Counted from the first letter of the stretch, positions 16,093 to 23,470 are shown. The stretch is 24,081 nt of DNA from an uncultured Holdemanella sp. (GCA_900754615.1 CAAEDN010000017.1:1-24081), one strand, 5' to 3'. Numbers and translations: made by a program. The notes: generated by a model not told the origin, from the letters alone.

Positions 16093-16388
16093 TGAAACAG
16101 TCAAGGATTGGATTAGGTATTGTAACAATGTTAAGTATATTTGTTATTGTTTGTATGTCTGTGTTAGTGTTATTTACATCGAATAAGGTATATCAAACTC
16201 ATGAACAAACCAATCGTATATATGCATATAAAAAGGCTTATTATGCAGCTGAAATTAAAGCTCATCAATTGATTAATGAGGATTATACAGATTTTTTAGT
16301 TCATATAAAAGGGAATACATATTTAAAGGTTAAAGTGAAGGATGAAAAAATAGTTATATTTAAAACGATCATGAAAGGAGAGGCATAG
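16092..16388 (+). CDS. Small single-pass protein of the pilus-like locus
   Basis: A 98-aa protein: basic N-terminus (MKQSR), a membrane helix at about 7-28, and a short extracytoplasmic part with AYKKAYYAAEIKAHQLI, reminiscent of the PilX/GspK N-terminal helix in which alanines and aromatic residues follow the membrane segment. No cleavage motif or enzyme motif is seen. AGGAGG precedes the ATG, which overlaps the previous stop by one base, and the PilT-type gene follows directly. The function is inferred only from the location. Confidence 0.66.
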   Translation: MKQSRIGLGIVTMLSIFVIVCMSVLVLFTSNKVYQTHEQTNRIYAYKKAYYAAEIKAHQLINEDYTDFLVHIKGNTYLKVKVKDEKIVIFKTIMKGEA

Positions 16389-17444
16389 ATGGATGTTGTT
16401 GATATTTTAAAAAAGGCAATACAAAACAATGCATCGGATATTTTCTTTGTTGCAGGCAGTCCATGCATGTTAAAGATTGGACAGCAATTGGTTGCGGTGA
16501 GTGAAAATAAAATGATGCCTAATGATACAAGAGACATTGTTCAACAATTATATGGTTTTGCACCATATTGTTCTTATAACAATTTTGTATCTGAGGGGGA
16601 AGATGATTTTTCTTTTTCTTTGTCGCAGGTAGGACGCTTTCGTGTGAACGTATATCGCCAGCGAAATTCAGAAGCGGCTGTTTTGCGTGTAGTAAAATTT
16701 GAATTACCAAATCCAAATGAATTGCATATTCCTGAATCTGTTTTAGGTTTATCCAATCGCAGAAAAGGAATTATTTTAGTTAGTGGTCCTGCAGGAAGTG
16801 GTAAGAGTACAACTTTGGCATGTCTGATTGATCGAATGAATGAAACTCGTAATTGTCATATTATCACTATTGAAGATCCAATCGAATTCTTACATTCACA
16901 TAAAAACTCCATTGTTTCACAGCGTGAAGTATATCATGATACGAAAAACTATTTAACAGCTTTAAAATCAGCTTTACGCGAAGCCCCAGAAATCATATTG
17001 CTAGGCGAAATGCGTGATGAAGAAACTGTATCAACGGCTTTAAGAGCTGCGGAAACAGGCCATTTGATTTTATCTACATTGCACACGGTGGGTGCAGTGA
17101 ATACCATAGATCGAATTGTAGATATGTTTCAAGGCCATCAAGATCAAGTTCGCTCGCAGCTATCCATGATTTTAGAGTCAGTTATTAGTGAACAGTTGAT
17201 TCCAGACAAAGATGGAAATCTAATTCCAGTATTTGAAATAATGCATGTGAATCCAGCAATTCGTTCTCAGATTCGAGAAAATAAAATTCATCAGATTGAG
17301 AATACAATGCTCTCAAATCGTCAAAATGGAATGCAAATGATGGATGATTCGATTTTTGAGTTATATAAACAAGGAAAAATCACAAAGGAAATTGCGATTC
17401 AATACAGTTTGCATCCAGATCGAATGAAAGTGAGAATTCAATAA
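16389..17444 (+). CDS. PilT-type secretion/pilus ATPase
   Basis: Hexameric motor ATPase of the PilT branch, 351 aa. The N-terminal PAS-like domain begins with NNASDIFFVAGSPCMLKIG, the PilT signature. Walker A is GPAGSGKST at 133-141, the Asp box follows in ITIEDPIEF (Asp163), Walker B is ILLGEMRDEET with Glu207, and the His box is HLILSTLHT (225-233). PilT normally drives pilus retraction; no PilB/GspE-type extension ATPase lies in the window, so this one could be the only local motor. The ATG follows the previous stop directly, with AAAGGAG upstream. A terminator starts at its stop codon. Confidence 0.93.
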   Translation: MDVVDILKKAIQNNASDIFFVAGSPCMLKIGQQLVAVSENKMMPNDTRDIVQQLYGFAPYCSYNNFVSEGEDDFSFSLSQVGRFRVNVYRQRNSEAAVLRVVKFELPNPNELHIPESVLGLSNRRKGIILVSGPAGSGKSTTLACLIDRMNETRNCHIITIEDPIEFLHSHKNSIVSQREVYHDTKNYLTALKSALREAPEIILLGEMRDEETVSTALRAAETGHLILSTLHTVGAVNTIDRIVDMFQGHQDQVRSQLSMILESVISEQLIPDKDGNLIPVFEIMHVNPAIRSQIRENKIHQIENTMLSNRQNGMQMMDDSIFELYKQGKITKEIAIQYSLHPDRMKVRIQ

Positions 17445-17476
17445 AGAATGAAAAATTACAATTCATTCTTTTTTTT
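17443..17476 (+). terminator. Terminator of the pilus-like operon
   Basis: AAAGAATGAA (17443-17452) and TTCATTCTTT (17462-17471) form a 10-bp stem, followed by a T-tract. It begins within the stop codon of the ATPase gene. Confidence 0.85.
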
Positions 17477-17477
17477 C

Positions 17478-17506
17478 TTTCATAATTGTTGCATAAGGTT
17501 TATAAT
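17478..17506 (+). promoter_or_regulatory. Promoter of the MATE exporter gene
   Basis: Consensus TATAAT at 17501-17506 with a weak TTTCAT -35 at 17478-17483 and a 17-base spacer. The ribosome site AAGGGAGAG and ATG 17533 follow. Confidence 0.5.
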
Positions 17507-17532
17507 CTTACATATGTTTAAGGGAGAGAAGT

Positions 17533-18876
17533 ATGCGTAGTTATCAAGTGGATATGTGTAATGGTCCAATATTTAAAAAATTAATCATATTTGCGATTCC
17601 ATTAATTCTGTCAGGATGCTTACAGTTATTGTTTAATGCAGCTGATATCATTGTGGTTGGACGTTTTACAGGAAGTGAAGCATTGGCAGCTGTAGGCTCA
17701 ACGAGTGCTTTAATCAATCTTTTAGTTAATTTGTTTATTGGTATCAGTGTAGGTGCGAATGTTGTATTAGGAAAGTATATTGGGGCTAGAGATGATGAAA
17801 ATGCATCGAAAACGGTTCACACTGCTATTTTTATTTCAATAGTAGGTGGAATTTTTATGATTTTTATTGGATTCTTTTTCTCTAAACCATTATTAGAATT
17901 GATGGCTACACCAGAGGATGTTATTGATTTATCGTCATTATATATGCGTATCTATTTTGTGGGCATGCCCTTTTTTATGCTCTATAATTTTGGTGCTGCC
18001 ATTTTAAGATCTATTGGAGATACTAAACGACCACTTTATTTTCTGTTGATTTCTGGAATCATAAATGTAGTATTCAATTTATTCTTTGTGATTGTATTTC
18101 ATATGGGAGTAGCTGGGGTTGCTTTAGCAACAATGATTTCAGAAGGTATAAGTGCTGTCTTAATTTTGTTGTGTTTAAAACATATGGATGGTCCTTTACA
18201 TTTTGAATTAAAGGATATGCGCTTTCATAAAGAATTAGCATTAAAAATGTTGGAAGTTGGCTTACCCGCTGGACTTCAAGGTATTATCTTTAGTATTTCA
18301 AATGTTTTGATTCAATCCAGTGTGAATTCATTTGGTTCCGTTGTGATGGCAGGAAATACAGCTGCAAGTAACATTGAGGGGTTTGTATATACATCTATGA
18401 ATGCTGTATATCAAACATCATTGTCATTTACATCGCAAAATTTTGGAGCAAAAAAATTTGATCGCATTGATAAGATTCTTTTAGAATGTTTAGGCATTGT
18501 AACTGTTGTTGGTTTAGTCTTAGGACAAGGTGCTTACTTTTTTGGACAGCAGCTCCTTTCGATTTATACAAATGACAAACATGTTATTGCGTTTGGTATA
18601 GAAAGATTAAGTGTTATTTCTGCAACATATTGCTTATGTGGAATGATGGATACATTAGTTGGAAGTTTACGAGGGGTAGGATATTCAATCTTACCAATGT
18701 TAATGTCTTTAACCGGTGTTTGTGTTTTTCGTGTTGTTTGGATCTTCACCGTATTTAAGGCTTTACACACACAATTTTCACTCTATGTTTCTTATCCTAT
18801 TTCATGGGTGATTACAATATTTGCACATACAATTTGTTTTTTGGTTGTACGTAAAAGAATTAGAAAAGCAGTATGA
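17533..18876 (+). CDS. MATE family multidrug/metabolite exporter
   Basis: A 447-aa integral membrane protein with the length and about 12 hydrophobic segments of a MATE transporter. The N-terminal GPIFKKLIIFAIPLILSG, then NAADIIVVGRFTGSEALAAV and the second-half GLPAGLQGIIFSISN with AGNTAASNIEGF are family signatures. MATE proteins export cationic drugs or metabolites using Na+ or H+ gradients; the substrate here is unknown. It has its own promoter after the pilus terminator, and its stop overlaps the GDSL gene (ATGA), so the two are co-transcribed. Confidence 0.93.
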   Translation: MRSYQVDMCNGPIFKKLIIFAIPLILSGCLQLLFNAADIIVVGRFTGSEALAAVGSTSALINLLVNLFIGISVGANVVLGKYIGARDDENASKTVHTAIFISIVGGIFMIFIGFFFSKPLLELMATPEDVIDLSSLYMRIYFVGMPFFMLYNFGAAILRSIGDTKRPLYFLLISGIINVVFNLFFVIVFHMGVAGVALATMISEGISAVLILLCLKHMDGPLHFELKDMRFHKELALKMLEVGLPAGLQGIIFSISNVLIQSSVNSFGSVVMAGNTAASNIEGFVYTSMNAVYQTSLSFTSQNFGAKKFDRIDKILLECLGIVTVVGLVLGQGAYFFGQQLLSIYTNDKHVIAFGIERLSVISATYCLCGMMDTLVGSLRGVGYSILPMLMSLTGVCVFRVVWIFTVFKALHTQFSLYVSYPISWVITIFAHTICFLVVRKRIRKAV

Positions 18877-19397
18877 TGAAAAAAGCGTTGATATTGGGAG
18901 ATTCCAATACTTGGGGATATGATCCTAGAGGTTACTTACAAAGATATGATTTAACTTATGTAGATTATTTAAATAAATTAGTGTCTGGGTGGATGTTTTT
19001 TGAAGATGGTCAAAATGGTCGGTTGTTGAGAGATGTAAAGGATGATTCATTTGATGTAAATTCTATAGATTTGTTTAGTGTGATGCTAGGTTCAAATGAT
19101 TTGATTCATTATTATGAAGTTGATGAGATTGTGGGTTTTATGCAAACTTTAATTGATAAAATCGATAAAAATAAAGTGTTGATTTTATGTCCGCCTGTTT
19201 TAAAAGATTCTCTATTTTATAATGAAAGTCTTCAGCTAAATGAGGCATATAATCATTTAGGGGTAAAATGTATTGATGCAAACCCTTTAGATATGAGTTT
19301 TGATTGTGTACATCTATCTGAAAAAGGACATAAAGAGCTTGCTCTTAGAATCGCTGAATATTTAAAAACAGACTTCGAGTGTGAAGTCTGTTTTTAA
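18873..19397 (+). CDS. SGNH/GDSL-family hydrolase
   Basis: A 174-aa cytosolic esterase-like protein. Block I is ILGDSNTWGYD with the nucleophile Ser, block II Gly lies in GQNGR, block III is MLGSNDLIH, and block V is DCVHLSEKGH with the Asp/His pair. Substrate unknown; relatives hydrolyse acyl esters or remove acetyl groups from carbohydrates. It is coupled to the MATE gene. Its last codons form one arm of a bidirectional terminator, and its stop overlaps that of mntP on the other strand. Confidence 0.9.
   Translation: MMKKALILGDSNTWGYDPRGYLQRYDLTYVDYLNKLVSGWMFFEDGQNGRLLRDVKDDSFDVNSIDLFSVMLGSNDLIHYYEVDEIVGFMQTLIDKIDKNKVLILCPPVLKDSLFYNESLQLNEAYNHLGVKCIDANPLDMSFDCVHLSEKGHKELALRIAEYLKTDFECEVCF
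19364..19395. terminator. Bidirectional terminator inside the GDSL 3' end
   Basis: A perfect 13-bp inverted repeat, AAAAACAGACTTC (19364-19376) and GAAGTCTGTTTTT (19383-19395), with a 6-base loop. A-runs on one side and T-runs on the other let it work on both strands. It encodes the last residues of the GDSL protein and ends at the mntP stop. Confidence 0.85.
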
Positions 19398-19957
19398 AAG
19401 AATAGATGTTCAATCAGAATTTTAATGCCCAATATAATTAATATCCATCCACCTAGATATTCCGCATATTTCTCAAATAAACTACCTAATTTTTTTCCAA
19501 ATAATACACTAATAAAGGAAAGGATAAAGGTTGTGATGCCGATTGTAGTTATAGCTAGTAAAAGGTTAACTTTTAAAAAGGCAAAACTAACACCGACAGC
19601 AAGGGCATCGATACTCGTGGCAATCGCAAGAATAAAAATATCCTTTATAGAGATTTTATGAATATTTGTATCTGCCAGTTTCTCTTCTTTGCCTTCTCGA
19701 ATCATATTAATGCCAATAAAGCCAAGTAGGATAAAGGCAATCCAGTGATCAATAGATTGAATGTATTCAGCAAAATGACTGCCTGCAAAATATCCGATTG
19801 CTGGCATGAATGCCTGGAAAAAACCGAATGCGAAAGCTAGAATGAATGCATATTTTTTGATTTTATTTCTATCTAGACTCATACCTTTTGCTAGTGAAAC
19901 GGCACAAGCATCCATGGATAGACCGATTCCAATAAATAAAATTGTAAAAAAATCCAT
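19394..19957 (-). CDS. mntP: Manganese efflux pump MntP
   Basis: A 187-aa membrane protein with six hydrophobic segments that exports Mn2+. Family motifs are present: GLSMDACAVSLAKG with the conserved Asp in helix 1, FGFFQAFMP, then in the second half ATSIDALAVGVSFAF, the repeat of the first motif. GGAGG lies before the ATG. Its leader carries a yybP-ykoY Mn riboswitch with a terminator, which independently supports the assignment. It converges on the GDSL gene and shares a bidirectional terminator with it. Confidence 0.96.
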   Translation of the reverse strand: MDFFTILFIGIGLSMDACAVSLAKGMSLDRNKIKKYAFILAFAFGFFQAFMPAIGYFAGSHFAEYIQSIDHWIAFILLGFIGINMIREGKEEKLADTNIHKISIKDIFILAIATSIDALAVGVSFAFLKVNLLLAITTIGITTFILSFISVLFGKKLGSLFEKYAEYLGGWILIILGIKILIEHLFF

Positions 19958-19970
19958 ATATTCCTCCTAA

Positions 19971-20019
19971 AAACAAAAAGACTTATACGAAAAAAGTTGT
20001 CTTTCTTCGCATAAGTCTT
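19971..20019 (-). terminator. Riboswitch-controlled terminator before mntP
   Basis: On the minus strand, AAGACTTATGCGAA (20019-20006) can pair with TTCGTATAAGTCTT (19991-19978) with one G/T mismatch or wobble, followed by a T-rich tail. Its 5' arm contains CTTATG, which is also the 3' strand of the aptamer P1, so the two folds exclude each other. Confidence 0.85.
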
Positions 20020-20098
20020 GTTTTTTACAATAAGCCAGATCAAATGATCAGTATGTTGACTTAAATACTTACTAAGGTAAGATAACTACTCCCTTATG
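20010..20098 (-). promoter_or_regulatory. yybP-ykoY manganese riboswitch
   Basis: Read on the minus strand: P1 5' strand CATAAG (20098-20093), then the conserved GGGAGTAG loop, GTCAACATACTG, and the 3' part ACAAGACTTATG, where CTTATG (20015-20010) closes P1. These are hallmarks of the Mn2+ aptamer, and it precedes mntP, its classic target. When Mn is bound, P1 should hold the 5' terminator arm and permit read-through: an ON switch for Mn export. Confidence 0.9.
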
Positions 20099-20107
20099 GA
20101 CGCGCTT

Positions 20108-20136
20108 ATATTATCAAATTAAAAGTAAGGAATCAA
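20108..20136 (-). promoter_or_regulatory. Promoter of the mntP transcript
   Basis: On the minus strand, TTGATT (20136-20131), a 17-base spacer and TAATAT (20113-20108). Initiation would fall just before the riboswitch P1. Confidence 0.65.
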
Positions 20137-20171
20137 TGTAAATTGGTTACTGATATCTAACTAAAATTGAC

Positions 20172-20177
20172 TATAAT
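20172..20177 (+). promoter_or_regulatory. -10 element of the histidine phosphatase gene
   Basis: Consensus TATAAT; no clear -35 at the proper distance. A transcript from here would begin near 20183, downstream of the first in-frame ATG at 20167, which supports ATG 20200 as the start. Confidence 0.5.
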
Positions 20178-20199
20178 GAGGCTAAGGAAGGTTATATAT

Positions 20200-20787
20200 A
20201 TGACACATTTTTATATTGTAAGACATGGAGAAACTCAATTTAATGTTAAAGGAAGAATTCAAGGGTGGTGTGATTCACCATTGACGGATTTAGGTGTGGA
20301 ACAAGCAAAAAAATTAGGAAAAGAGTTGAATGATTTTCCGTTTGATGTTTGCTTTTGTTCAACAAGTGAAAGAGCTATAGATACAGCAAATTACATTTTA
20401 GAAGGACGAAACATTGAGATTATTGCTAGAAAACATTTGAAAGAACAATGTTTTGGAGAATTCGAGGCTGAGAAAGCGGAGGATATTTTTAAAAATGGAG
20501 TTCGTTATCCTGATGGATATCGTTTTTGTGGTGGAGAAAATCATAGTGATGTAATTGAACGAATCTTCACAGAACTAAAAAAAATCGCGTCCGAATATTC
20601 GAATGCGAATGTATTGATTGTGAGTCATGGTTCAGCAATTAAACACATTGTTAATGCTTTATGTCCTGGGTTTGTTCATGAAAAGTCCAATACAGCAACT
20701 TTGGTTCCAAATTGCTCAATTACAAGGATAGATTATGATAAAGAATTTCAGCTTATTGAAAAGCCTCATCTTTTTCGCGGTCAATAA
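20200..20787 (+). CDS. Histidine phosphatase (phosphoglycerate mutase-like)
   Basis: A 195-aa cytosolic phosphatase of the histidine phosphatase superfamily. The phosphohistidine motif YIVRHGETQFNVKGRIQG lies at the N-terminus, CSTSERAIDTA carries the second Arg, Glu lies in EQCFGEFE, and VSHGSAIKHI near residue 150 supplies the second catalytic His. Possible substrates range from phosphoglycerate to alpha-ribazole phosphate; none can be favoured. ATG 20200 is chosen because the motif begins there, AAGGAAG precedes it, and a -10 box overlies the earlier ATG. Its last 35 bases overlap the convergent YoaK-like gene. Confidence 0.9.
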   Translation: MTHFYIVRHGETQFNVKGRIQGWCDSPLTDLGVEQAKKLGKELNDFPFDVCFCSTSERAIDTANYILEGRNIEIIARKHLKEQCFGEFEAEKAEDIFKNGVRYPDGYRFCGGENHSDVIERIFTELKKIASEYSNANVLIVSHGSAIKHIVNALCPGFVHEKSNTATLVPNCSITRIDYDKEFQLIEKPHLFRGQ

Positions 20788-21424
20788 ACATCAAAATAAA
20801 GGCGATTATTAAAAGTGCTACACTGATCCAAATGGCTTTCAAAGCCAAGTTTTGGATACAGAAGTTTCCTAGGATAGCACCGATAATGAATGAAAGGATG
20901 ATTAGGTAATATAGAAGTCCACTTTGTAGATGTTGGACTTTTTTTGTGCAAAGATAATTACATAATTCATGTGTACCGGTTCTTAAATTTCCAATGCACA
21001 TTGTTGTAGCGTATCCTTTGCCATGTATTTTACGAAAGGCTTGTACTTGTAGACCGCATGCAAAAGATGTCAAGGAATTTGCTAATAGGTTGTTTTCAAA
21101 AGAAATAAATCCAACTCCAAATAAAATAATAATTTCAACTAAAAGTGTTATTTGACGCCAATGGACTTTTTTTAATTCTTTTAAGTGTATAAATTCTGCC
21201 AAAAAGATTCCAAGACCAAAAGAAAGTACAGGGCATAGATAGTGAAGGGCATGTTGAAATTGACCGCTTGCCAAATTCACTCCAAATAATAACATATTAC
21301 CTGTTTGTGCGTTTGCAAAAACTTGTCCTCTTGCTAGATAGGAATAGGCATCCATAAAACCACCAGACAGAGCTAAAATAATGCCTAATTCAATGGATTC
21401 AGATGTTTGCTTTGCTCGTTTCAT
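20753..21424 (-). CDS. YoaK/DUF1275 family membrane protein
   Basis: A 223-aa membrane protein with about six hydrophobic segments. The N-terminal GIILALSGGFMDAYSYLARG followed by FANAQTGNMLLFGVNLA is the DUF1275 signature; the second half has ACGLQVQAFRK and TTMCIGNLRTGT. Its function is unknown, although the family is widespread in bacteria and sometimes guessed to be a transporter. The ribosome site AAAGG is weak and no sure promoter is seen. It converges on and overlaps the histidine phosphatase gene by 35 bases, with no convincing terminator between. Confidence 0.88.
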   Translation of the reverse strand: MKRAKQTSESIELGIILALSGGFMDAYSYLARGQVFANAQTGNMLLFGVNLASGQFQHALHYLCPVLSFGLGIFLAEFIHLKELKKVHWRQITLLVEIIILFGVGFISFENNLLANSLTSFACGLQVQAFRKIHGKGYATTMCIGNLRTGTHELCNYLCTKKVQHLQSGLLYYLIILSFIIGAILGNFCIQNLALKAIWISVALLIIAFILMFIDREKDEAFQ

Positions 21425-21470
21425 AGAATAATCACAACCTTTTTCTTTTAAGATAATAATGCATAATCAC

Positions 21471-21500
21471 AAAAAATAAAAGCCTGTATCGGCTTTTATT
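21471..21500 (-). terminator. Terminator of the glutamate dehydrogenase gene
   Basis: Read on the minus strand, AATAAAAGCC (21500-21491) and GGCTTTTATT (21484-21475) form a 10-bp stem with a 6-base loop and a T-run complementary to 21471-21476. It follows the gdhA stop by one base. Confidence 0.85.
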
Positions 21501-21501
21501 A

Positions 21502-22833
21502 TTAAACAGTACCTTGTGCTTTCATTGCTTTTGCAACTTTTAAGAAACCAGCAATATTGGCACCAACTACATATTCTTTTTCATGTCCATATTCTTTAGC
21601 GGTATCACGACAAGTTTCGAAAATGTTTACCATGATATTTTCAATTTTTTGGTCAACTTCTTCAGCAGTCCATGATAAATGCTGAGCATTTTGTGACATT
21701 TCAAGACCTGAACAAGCTACACCACCGGCATTACTAGCTTTTCCTGGAGCATAGAATACTCCGTTTTTCATTAAGTAGTGAATAGCATCTGGTGTAGTTG
21801 GCATATTTGCTCCTTCACATACTGCAAATACCTTGTTTGCTACCAAGGCTTTAGCGTCTTCTAAATCAAGTTCATTTTGAGTGGCACATGGAAGAGCAAT
21901 ATCACATGCTACAGACCAAGGACGTGCATTAGGAGTGTAAGTAGCATTTGGTCTTGTTTCTACATATTCTTTAATACGACCACGACGAACTTCCTTGATA
22001 TCTTTTACTAATGCTAAGTCAATTCCTTCAGGATCATAAACGAATCCATTTGAATCGGACATAGTAACAACTTTAGCTCCAAGTTGTGTTGCTTTTTCAC
22101 AAGCATAAATGGCAACGTTACCACTTCCAGAAATAGTAACTGTTTTTCCTTCAAAGCTAGTTCCGTTATCTTTTAGTAAAGCCTGAGTAAAGTAACATAG
22201 ACCATATCCAGTAGCTTCTGTACGGATTAAAGATCCACCGAATGTTAATCCTTTTCCTGTTAAAACACCGCTATATTCATTTTTTAAGCGTTTATATTGT
22301 CCAAATAAATATCCAACTTCACGTCCTCCAACACCAATATCTCCAGCAGGAACATCAGTGTTTGGACCAATGTGACGGTATAATTCACTCATAAAGCTTT
22401 GGCAGAAACGCATAACTTCACGGTCACTTTTTCCTTTAGGATCAAAATCAGATCCACCTTTGCCACCTCCCATAGGAAGTGTAGTTAATGAATTTTTTAA
22501 TACTTGCTCAAATCCTAAAAATTTGATGATACTGATGTTTACAGATGGGTGGAATCGCAAACCTCCTTTATAAGGTCCAATGGCAGAGTTGAATTCAACA
22601 CGGTAACCACGATTGACTTGTGTTTTACCATTATCATCAACCCAAGGTACACGGAATACGATTTGTCTTTCAGGTTCTACAAATCGTTCTAACACGTCAT
22701 CATCAAGTTCTTCTGGGTGTACTTGTGCAATGACGTTTAATGATTCAAAAACTTCTTCAACGGCTTGAAGAAATTCTTTATCATTTGGATTACGTTTTTT
22801 TACTGTCTCATATAATTGCTCTAGGTCTTTCAT
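21502..22833 (-). CDS. gdhA: Glutamate dehydrogenase (hexameric, probably NADP-type)
   Basis: Reversible reductive amination of 2-oxoglutarate with ammonia; a main nitrogen-assimilation enzyme. 443 aa, the usual hexameric length. The catalytic-lysine region LPMGGGKGGSDFDPKGKSD, the DVPAGDIGVGGRE motif and the Rossmann ISGSGNVA loop are all present. The start is ATG 22833, eight bases after AGGGAGG; a longer in-frame reading to 22893 would run over its own promoter. It is monocistronic, with its own extended -10 promoter and terminator. NADP preference is inferred from overall resemblance to E. coli-type GdhA and is not certain. Confidence 0.95.
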   Translation of the reverse strand: MKDLEQLYETVKKRNPNDKEFLQAVEEVFESLNVIAQVHPEELDDDVLERFVEPERQIVFRVPWVDDNGKTQVNRGYRVEFNSAIGPYKGGLRFHPSVNISIIKFLGFEQVLKNSLTTLPMGGGKGGSDFDPKGKSDREVMRFCQSFMSELYRHIGPNTDVPAGDIGVGGREVGYLFGQYKRLKNEYSGVLTGKGLTFGGSLIRTEATGYGLCYFTQALLKDNGTSFEGKTVTISGSGNVAIYACEKATQLGAKVVTMSDSNGFVYDPEGIDLALVKDIKEVRRGRIKEYVETRPNATYTPNARPWSVACDIALPCATQNELDLEDAKALVANKVFAVCEGANMPTTPDAIHYLMKNGVFYAPGKASNAGGVACSGLEMSQNAQHLSWTAEEVDQKIENIMVNIFETCRDTAKEYGHEKEYVVGANIAGFLKVAKAMKAQGTV

Positions 22834-22863
22834 TTTAAGTCCTCCCTTAATTGATACGGATTG

Positions 22864-22872
22864 ATTATAGCA
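22864..22872 (-). promoter_or_regulatory. Extended -10 promoter of gdhA
   Basis: On the minus strand TGC followed by TATAAT (22872-22864); the -35 is weak (TGAAAC). The position gives a leader of about 25 bases before the ATG with AGGGAGG. Confidence 0.65.
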
Positions 22873-22985
22873 CAAAAGTTGAAAATGTTTCATAAAAAAA
22901 TGAAAAAATGTAAATTATTTTATTTCTAAGCTAAAGGTTGTGAACAAATGTGTGTAAAATGATCATGGATACAGGAAAAAATGTA

Positions 22986-22994
22986 TGATATTAT
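22986..22994 (+). promoter_or_regulatory. Extended -10 promoter of the zinc-ribbon gene
   Basis: TGA followed by TATTAT (22986-22994), a TGnTATTAT extended -10. The leader to ATG 23013 is short, with GGTGAT as ribosome site. Confidence 0.5.
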
Positions 22995-23012
22995 TGGGTA
23001 CGGTGATGAATT

Positions 23013-23408
23013 ATGAAAGAAAAATTATATCGTTTTATGCAAGGCAGGTATGGAACGGATAAATTAAATCAGTTTATATTTTATTGTGAATTGTTTTTGT
23101 TGGTGTTAAGCCTATTCTTTAAAAGAAATATAATAATTTATATATTATTTTATTGTACTTTAATCTTATATACATACCGTGCGTTTTCGAAGAATTATGT
23201 GGCTCGTTCAATTGAAAATCAAAAATTTATACGTGTGCGAGCAAAGATTTTGCACCGCGCACAGGCTGTATATAAAAATTTAAAAGATAAACAATATAAA
23301 TATTTAGTTTGTCCTGAATGTGCACAAATGATTCGTGTACCTAAAAATAAGGGGAATATTGAGGTGCGCTGTCCTTCTTGTAAAAAATCATTTGATGCGA
23401 AAAGTTAG
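23013..23408 (+). CDS. Small membrane protein with C-terminal zinc ribbon
   Basis: A 131-aa protein. The N-terminus (FMQGRYGTDKLNQFIF) is amphipathic, two hydrophobic helices lie at about 20-36 and 39-54, then a basic linker and a C-terminal zinc ribbon with two CxxC pairs: CPECAQMIRVP near residue 99 and RCPSCKKSF near 119. This layout occurs in many Firmicutes as an uncharacterised zinc-ribbon membrane protein; the function is unknown. The ribbon should face the cytoplasm if both helices span the membrane and the N-terminus is inside. It lies divergent from gdhA and upstream of rpiB, with separate promoters. Confidence 0.82.
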   Translation: MKEKLYRFMQGRYGTDKLNQFIFYCELFLLVLSLFFKRNIIIYILFYCTLILYTYRAFSKNYVARSIENQKFIRVRAKILHRAQAVYKNLKDKQYKYLVCPECAQMIRVPKNKGNIEVRCPSCKKSFDAKS

Positions 23409-23413
23409 ATGCT

Positions 23414-23442
23414 TTACGTTAGATAAGATTCATTGTAAAATA
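23414..23442 (+). promoter_or_regulatory. Probable promoter of rpiB
   Basis: TTTACG (23414-23419), a 17-base spacer and TAAAAT (23437-23442), then TAGGAGG before the rpiB ATG. Confidence 0.5.
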
Positions 23443-23470
23443 AAAAAGTAAGCGTTTAGGAGGTATAAAT

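Noticed and set aside
16389..17444. PilB/GspE-type extension ATPase
   Set aside because: The 351-aa length, the PilT-type N-terminal ASDIFF segment and the absence of the GspE N1 domain and tetracysteine zinc motif favour PilT.
20167..20199. Upstream ATG 20167 as start of the histidine phosphatase
   Set aside because: A -10 box lies within this stretch, and the family motif begins at ATG 20200 after a good ribosome site.
22834..22893. 20-residue N-terminal extension of glutamate dehydrogenase
   Set aside because: It covers the promoter and ribosome site; the family N-terminus fits ATG 22833.
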